From Nautilus pompilius (taxonomy: Eukaryota > Mollusca > Cephalopoda > Nautilida > Nautilidae), in contig JACATO010000308.1 of the NCBI GenBank assembly GCA_018389105.1, positions 682,001 through 746,000 of the forward strand: a stretch of DNA of 64,000 nucleotides, read 5' to 3'. This document shows, piece by piece, positions 59,952 to 64,000 of this stretch (its first letter is position 1; every line of letters starts with the position of its first letter). The position numbers and the translations under genes were made by a program. The notes beneath the pieces were generated by a model. That model worked only from the letters and a program-made list of their open reading frames with translations. It was not told where the DNA came from and searched no databases.

Positions 59952-60060
59952 GTTGAGCTGGCTAGTGCGCGTCCGGCCCGAGTCCCTGTCCGGTCCGTGC
60001 CGCGAGGTCCGAGTCTTTTAGCTGCCGGTGTAGCTCGCGTTCAGATTACCGGGAGGTAGG

Positions 60061-60249
60061 ATGAAATCGGCGGGGGGTGGGTACACCGGCTCCAATGGCC
60101 TTAGCCACTGGGGGGCGCGGCTCGATTGCGCCAGTCCCAGTGCGGTAACAGTTAGAGTTCCGGCTCCCTTCGCCAGCCCGTACCGTATTGTCCGCGCTTC
60201 CATCAGGGCGACAGGGATCCTCCGGGGTGGGAGGCTATACGGTCACCTG
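60061..60249 (+). CDS. Candidate first exon in a GC-rich island
   Basis: A GC- and CpG-rich patch (59.95-60.5 kb) contains an open frame from MKSAGGGYTGSNGLSHWGAR to ...GGRLYGHL, ending exactly at a strong splice donor (CACCTG|GTGAGA at 60250) in phase 0. This would be a 63-codon first exon. I recognise no domain, and GC-rich DNA gives open frames by chance. The start context (GGTAGGATGA) is only moderate. A non-coding first exon using the same donor is equally possible. Confidence 0.22.
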
Positions 60250-60499
60250 GTGAGAAACAGGGAAATAGAATTACTTTGTCAGAGCCCCACAGGCCGCACA
60301 CAAGGGGCCCGGGGGTTGCTCATGACTGGGATATACCATCAAGGTACATCGCCTTTTGTGATGCACTCAGTTTTATCGTAGAGTTCGGTGCTGCTGGTAG
60401 AAATTGTTGCAGATGCTTGAATTTTCCTTACCTCTGCCCGCTCCTCGCAAGTCAGGCATGATGTCTGGGCGGAGATATCGGGAACAGGGGCCGACTCTC

Positions 60500-62050
60500 C
60501 CCCTTCAGCATGCGATGGAATAGTACCTCAGCCTCATCTCTTCATACATTTGAGAAAATATGATATATATATATATATTCTGCCTCTTCGCCGTATTGAT
60601 GAAAATCAGAGGGATGAGGGAGGCTAGGTGCCTTAGTGAAGCTGAGCAATCAATGAAGCTGTTTATTTGGTCAGTCAGTCAGTGGAGAGTTGGGAACAAT
60701 TCTCAAGTCTTCATAAAGGTCTCCCCGCACCACGGGTAATATGGTCATAACCGGCCGGCTGCTCCATTCATTGTATTGCTTCTTTTTAAAGCTTTTGAAC
60801 CGGGAACAGCATCTTTTGCTGCAGATAAGTTTTGCGGCTGGTCCAGTGCTGGTAAGATATTTAAAAAGTGCAGAGTATTGTTTATATTATTGTTTATGCT
60901 ATAATAATTTTCAAATGAAAAATTGTAAATAAACAAAATAAAACAACTTACACTGACTTAATGTGCGTAAAAACACCAAATAATAAAATGAATGAAACCA
61001 GAAAATATCATTGGAAAAGTTTTTATTTTAATAATTTGACTTTATTTCTTGCCCATCCATAAGTTACATACAGTAACTTGAATATGTAGTTTTATAACAT
61101 TCTAAAAATCCTATACTGCCATAGACTATCATTAACTTTTTTATTTTAAATATTTAACAATTAATATAATTACCTCCAAAGATTTAGGTGAATTAAAAAA
61201 CAAGATTTAGATAATTTTATTAGATTAAGGTTTCAGTTTTTATTTTTAAATTTGAAAATATGCATATCTAAAAATCAAAGTCAGGGATGTTCGGATCAGC
61301 TCTACATGACATTGAATTTAACAGATCCATGACATAATGTATCCCTGATGAAAGCATGGTATATTTTGAATATTATTCCCTCATCATCTCATTTAGAATA
61401 TAATGGTGATAGGTCTTAAGTGCCTGCCATGGCATTTGTCAAATTACTTAAATTGAATGTTTGCAATTAAAAATTGCTTGGCATTTGCATTATTTAATTC
61501 TTTAAGTTACTAATCTTATTTTGATTTGCAGCAGTCAGTTGTCAGCTTGTAGTAAGATTGTAATGTGCATATTGTCTTTTCAATGGTTACATGGATATAA
61601 AAGATATAAAGTCAGACATCTAAGGAAAGAAAAAAGAGTGAGCTGAGGTTTTTTTAACTTCTTAGCCAGACCCTATTGTAAAACAGCATGAATATTTTGA
61701 AAACATGCTAACACATTTTGATAAAAACAAGTTGAAATGAATTGTAAAAACTTTTTCTGCCTACATCCAATGTCAGAAAGATTAAAATATATTGTTGTAT
61801 CATCTATTCTGAATTGAATTTTAGGTTTGCTTGTCCAAATTTCAGGCCCACACTAGGAAACAAAAAAAGGAATTATTTCTACACGTGGTAAAATTGATTA
61901 TCTTCTATCCAAAGAAAGTGTTAAATTAATGAGTCTGAAGATATTTTGTTTTTCCTGATGAGTTTGTAGTTTAAGGCTCTGAGTCTGTTTGGTTTTTTAA
62001 GTAGTTTCAAATTGTCTACCAATGAATAAATAGATGATCTGTAATCTTTA
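60500..62050. other. AT-rich stretch, no gene recognised
   Basis: Return to AT-rich, CpG-poor sequence. A short AT repeat lies at about 60.56 kb. No transposon or exon that I can support. Confidence 0.55.
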
Positions 62051-62059
62051 AAAGTGCAT

Positions 62060-63345
62060 TTTGGTATTCGCTTTCTGCGAGAACCGGAGTTGACAGACTG
62101 GAGACAAGATGCGTCCTGAGCTGGAATAACGTAGGCAGACAATCACAGCCGTCTGATGTTCTGCTCGAGAGTATCTGGAGGGATGGAACAGAACGAGAGA
62201 AGAAATGAACAAAGCAATTATCCTCCATCCTTCAAAAGGTTTTAAGTAATCAGCATCAAATCAGGGATAGAACAGCTAGAATGTTAACCTTTCTCAGGGA
62301 TACACTGGTTTCCGAGAGATGGGGAGAGAGAGAGAGATGGAAAGAGAGGGATTTCTAGAAGGTGCTATTGTGTATACTCTCCTAGTCTCTGCGTTAGACA
62401 CACGGGAATTTGGCAATTAGACCCCATATTCGTACATATGGCGGAGCAACTGACACTTTATGAAACAACGTTGAAACACTAATAAGATCCGGTATAGAAC
62501 TACCATCATTGTCGCTAAATGAGGGCGGATTAGCGGCTGTGACGTTTTCTGGCAGTCAGAGTCCGGTTTGACGTGTCAACGTTTCTGCACGGAAGTGCTG
62601 CAGCGCCTGCCGTATAGGTATGAGAAAGGGGTGGGTGGGTGATGTATTATCGTGTACATTTACACTGGTAAGAGGGTGTTAGTTAGATCGCGAAGATAGA
62701 AGCCGTGATGTCCTGTTGTCTAAGTAACAGGAAGCTAGTATGCTCTCCCGGGTCCGAGCCGGTTTCTGGCATGTCGCTACCCTGACAGATAATGGTAATG
62801 GCAGTACCGTAATTACCGGATTGGATTCTCCGGAATATCTGTGCAGGGTGGGGTAGGTAACAAGCGTGTACAGTACCGAATGGTGTGAGTCATCTCCCGC
62901 TCCGTCTTCAGTTAACACACACGTATGGTAGGTAGCCATCCTTCCAAACTAGTTTACAGCTGAGAGGTCTAAGATCTCCTCGAGTACCGGTTAATAGCTG
63001 AGCGGAATAGGTAGGTAGGTGGGTGGGTGGGTGCTGCTGGTTCATCCGACCGAAGACGTCTGTTCACGTTAAACCGGTATAAATGGAAGGAAAAAATAAA
63101 TAAAATAGTGTGTACACTTATTTATTTACCAGATTCTGGTTTGTTTTTCCTTCCCGTCGGTTCGTTCTGGTCCATCGTCGTGGTGAAAGAACGAGGATAA
63201 TAAGAGAAGAAGTTGTCTGTCCCCGCCCCGTACAGCCTGCTGCTGTAAAGACTCACCTTACTATTGGTTCACCTGTACATACTCAGAAGACAATCTTACC
63301 CTTTTCTCCCGCATTTAAAGGGTTCTAATTTCTTTTTTATTTTTG
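62060..63345 (+). promoter_or_regulatory. CpG island, probable promoter of a plus-strand gene
   Basis: CpG density rises from about 62.06 kb. The region has an ETS-type site (CACGGAAGTG near 62.59 kb). Two good splice donors follow it, TATAG|GTATGAG near 62.62 kb and ACTG|GTAAGAG near 62.67 kb, either of which could end a non-coding first exon. A splice acceptor and start codon lie downstream at 63.35 kb. A GGTA/GGTG short repeat lies at about 63.01-63.03 kb and a GA repeat at 62.32 kb. The arrangement is that of a CpG-island promoter; the start site is not defined. Confidence 0.55.
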
Positions 63346-63348
63346 CAG

Positions 63349-63377
63349 GTTCTCTGAAGATGTCTGGAAAACACGAG
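63349..63377 (+). CDS. Candidate start exon of a plus-strand gene (MSGKHE)
   Basis: A strong acceptor (TTTTTATTTTTGCAG, ending 63348) is followed by GTTCTCTGAAG, a start codon in good context (GAAGATGT), the codons for MSGKHE, and a splice donor GTAAAG at 63378. That makes a 29-base exon ending in phase 0. The rest of the gene would lie beyond the window. Tetraspanins of the TSPAN5/TSPAN17 group begin MSGKH or MPGKH, so that is one possible identity, but five residues cannot prove it. If the donor is not used, the frame stays open to 63479 with no recognisable domain. Confidence 0.45.
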
Positions 63378-64000
63378 GTAAAGTTGGAGTACAACAGGGT
63401 TGGTCTGACTTCACGACCTGTTGGTGCTTCTAGGAAAAAACAACTCTGGATGTTGAATAGTTTTCTCTTTTTTAACTAAATGGTTTGAACAATTAAAAGC
63501 TAAGTTTTGAATTATTACAGAGGAAATAAAGTATTTATTCTTGTACTGAAACAGCATCTTAAAATCTTGAGAGAGAGAGAGAGAAAAACGTTATTTTAAA
63601 TATTTTTGCGGTATTTTTTTTTTCTTTTGCTTAGAATTTTTAGTTTGAAATTTTTGGTTGCTTTTTTTGTATGATGATCTTAGTTAACAGACCGACCTAA
63701 GGAAATATTCAGGAAGTTCTGTCTGTAAGACGAACGCTCTGTAAGTCGCTAGTCACTGGTCATCTCTTTGAATATTCTTACATTTAATTCTACACTCTTT
63801 TCATAGATTAGTCTTCTGTTTTCAGCTTTGTCTCGCTTGTTCTCTCTTGCACGCTATAACCAGTGAAATTTTGCAAAACTAACTGGTGCTCTTTTATTGT
63901 CTTTTTTAAGAATTAATTTGGTACGGTAAGTTGGGAAATTAGTGTTAGTCAAATTTTAAAATATGGGAGTGAACAGGTGATCTGAAACTTCATTTTTGCT
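63378..64000 (+). other. Probable first intron, no feature
   Basis: AT-rich sequence after the candidate donor, with a GA repeat near 63.57 kb. It looks like intron; no further exon seen before the window ends. Confidence 0.35.

Noticed and set aside
1-64000. CRISPR arrays, bacterial operons, rRNA, or complete tRNA genes
   Set aside because: None seen. The tRNA-like boxes all belong to SINE heads and cannot fold into a full cloverleaf by eye.

Overview
This window is AT-rich animal DNA with very few genes and many old transposons. Most of it is strongly depleted in CpG. Against that background stand short GC- and CpG-rich islands at about 34.1-36.1 kb, 40.3-41.7 kb, 59.9-60.5 kb and 62.1-63.4 kb. 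This pattern, plus long gene-free stretches that look like intron or intergenic DNA, suggests a cytosine-methylated genome, most likely a vertebrate (inference). The transposon mix fits an aquatic or lower vertebrate: a Tc1 element with CAGGTGCATCTC ends (a type known from teleosts, lampreys and frogs), Tigger/pogo, hAT-Charlie, hAT of the TTF/DUF4371 type, piggyBac, RTE and L1/Tx1-like LINEs, and a tRNA-headed SINE. The species cannot be named from the sequence.

Layout. 1-7.7 kb is AT-rich and apparently gene-free. 7.7-31.6 kb is a transposon graveyard: an RTE fragment, a POGK-like pogo element (8.3-10.6 kb), a full-length Tigger (13.4-15.5 kb), a Tigger C-terminal remnant (17.8-18.3 kb), a badly decayed hAT (23.2-25.0 kb), a nearly intact hAT-Charlie with terminal repeats and 8-bp target duplication (27.1-29.4 kb) and a full-length Tc1 (30.0-31.6 kb). 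At 33.6-34.1 kb lies a tandem array of 126-bp units. It abuts a CpG island at 34.1-36.1 kb that probably holds the promoter and first coding exon of a minus-strand host gene (MDSVSSERL, then a splice donor).

The only complete host-type gene I see is at 40.6-41.7 kb. It is a single-exon, GC-rich gene for a 355-residue type II membrane glycosyltransferase of the nucleotide-diphospho-sugar transferase (PF03407-like) family. A decayed piggyBac element follows directly downstream. From 44 to 60 kb there are further fossils: Tc1/mariner, hAT-TTF, an L1/Tx1-like LINE and a second hAT-Charlie. Several of these have no long open frame and are recognisable only by reading through stops and frame changes. 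The right end (62.1-63.4 kb) is another CpG island, followed by a plausible short exon (MSGKHE) that would start a plus-strand gene running out of the window.

I found no operon-like or defence-type system. The points most worth a second look are the GC-rich intronless glycosyltransferase, the promoter-side tandem array with CCAAT-type and hairpin motifs, the youthful hAT-Charlie and Tc1 copies, and the two candidate first exons.
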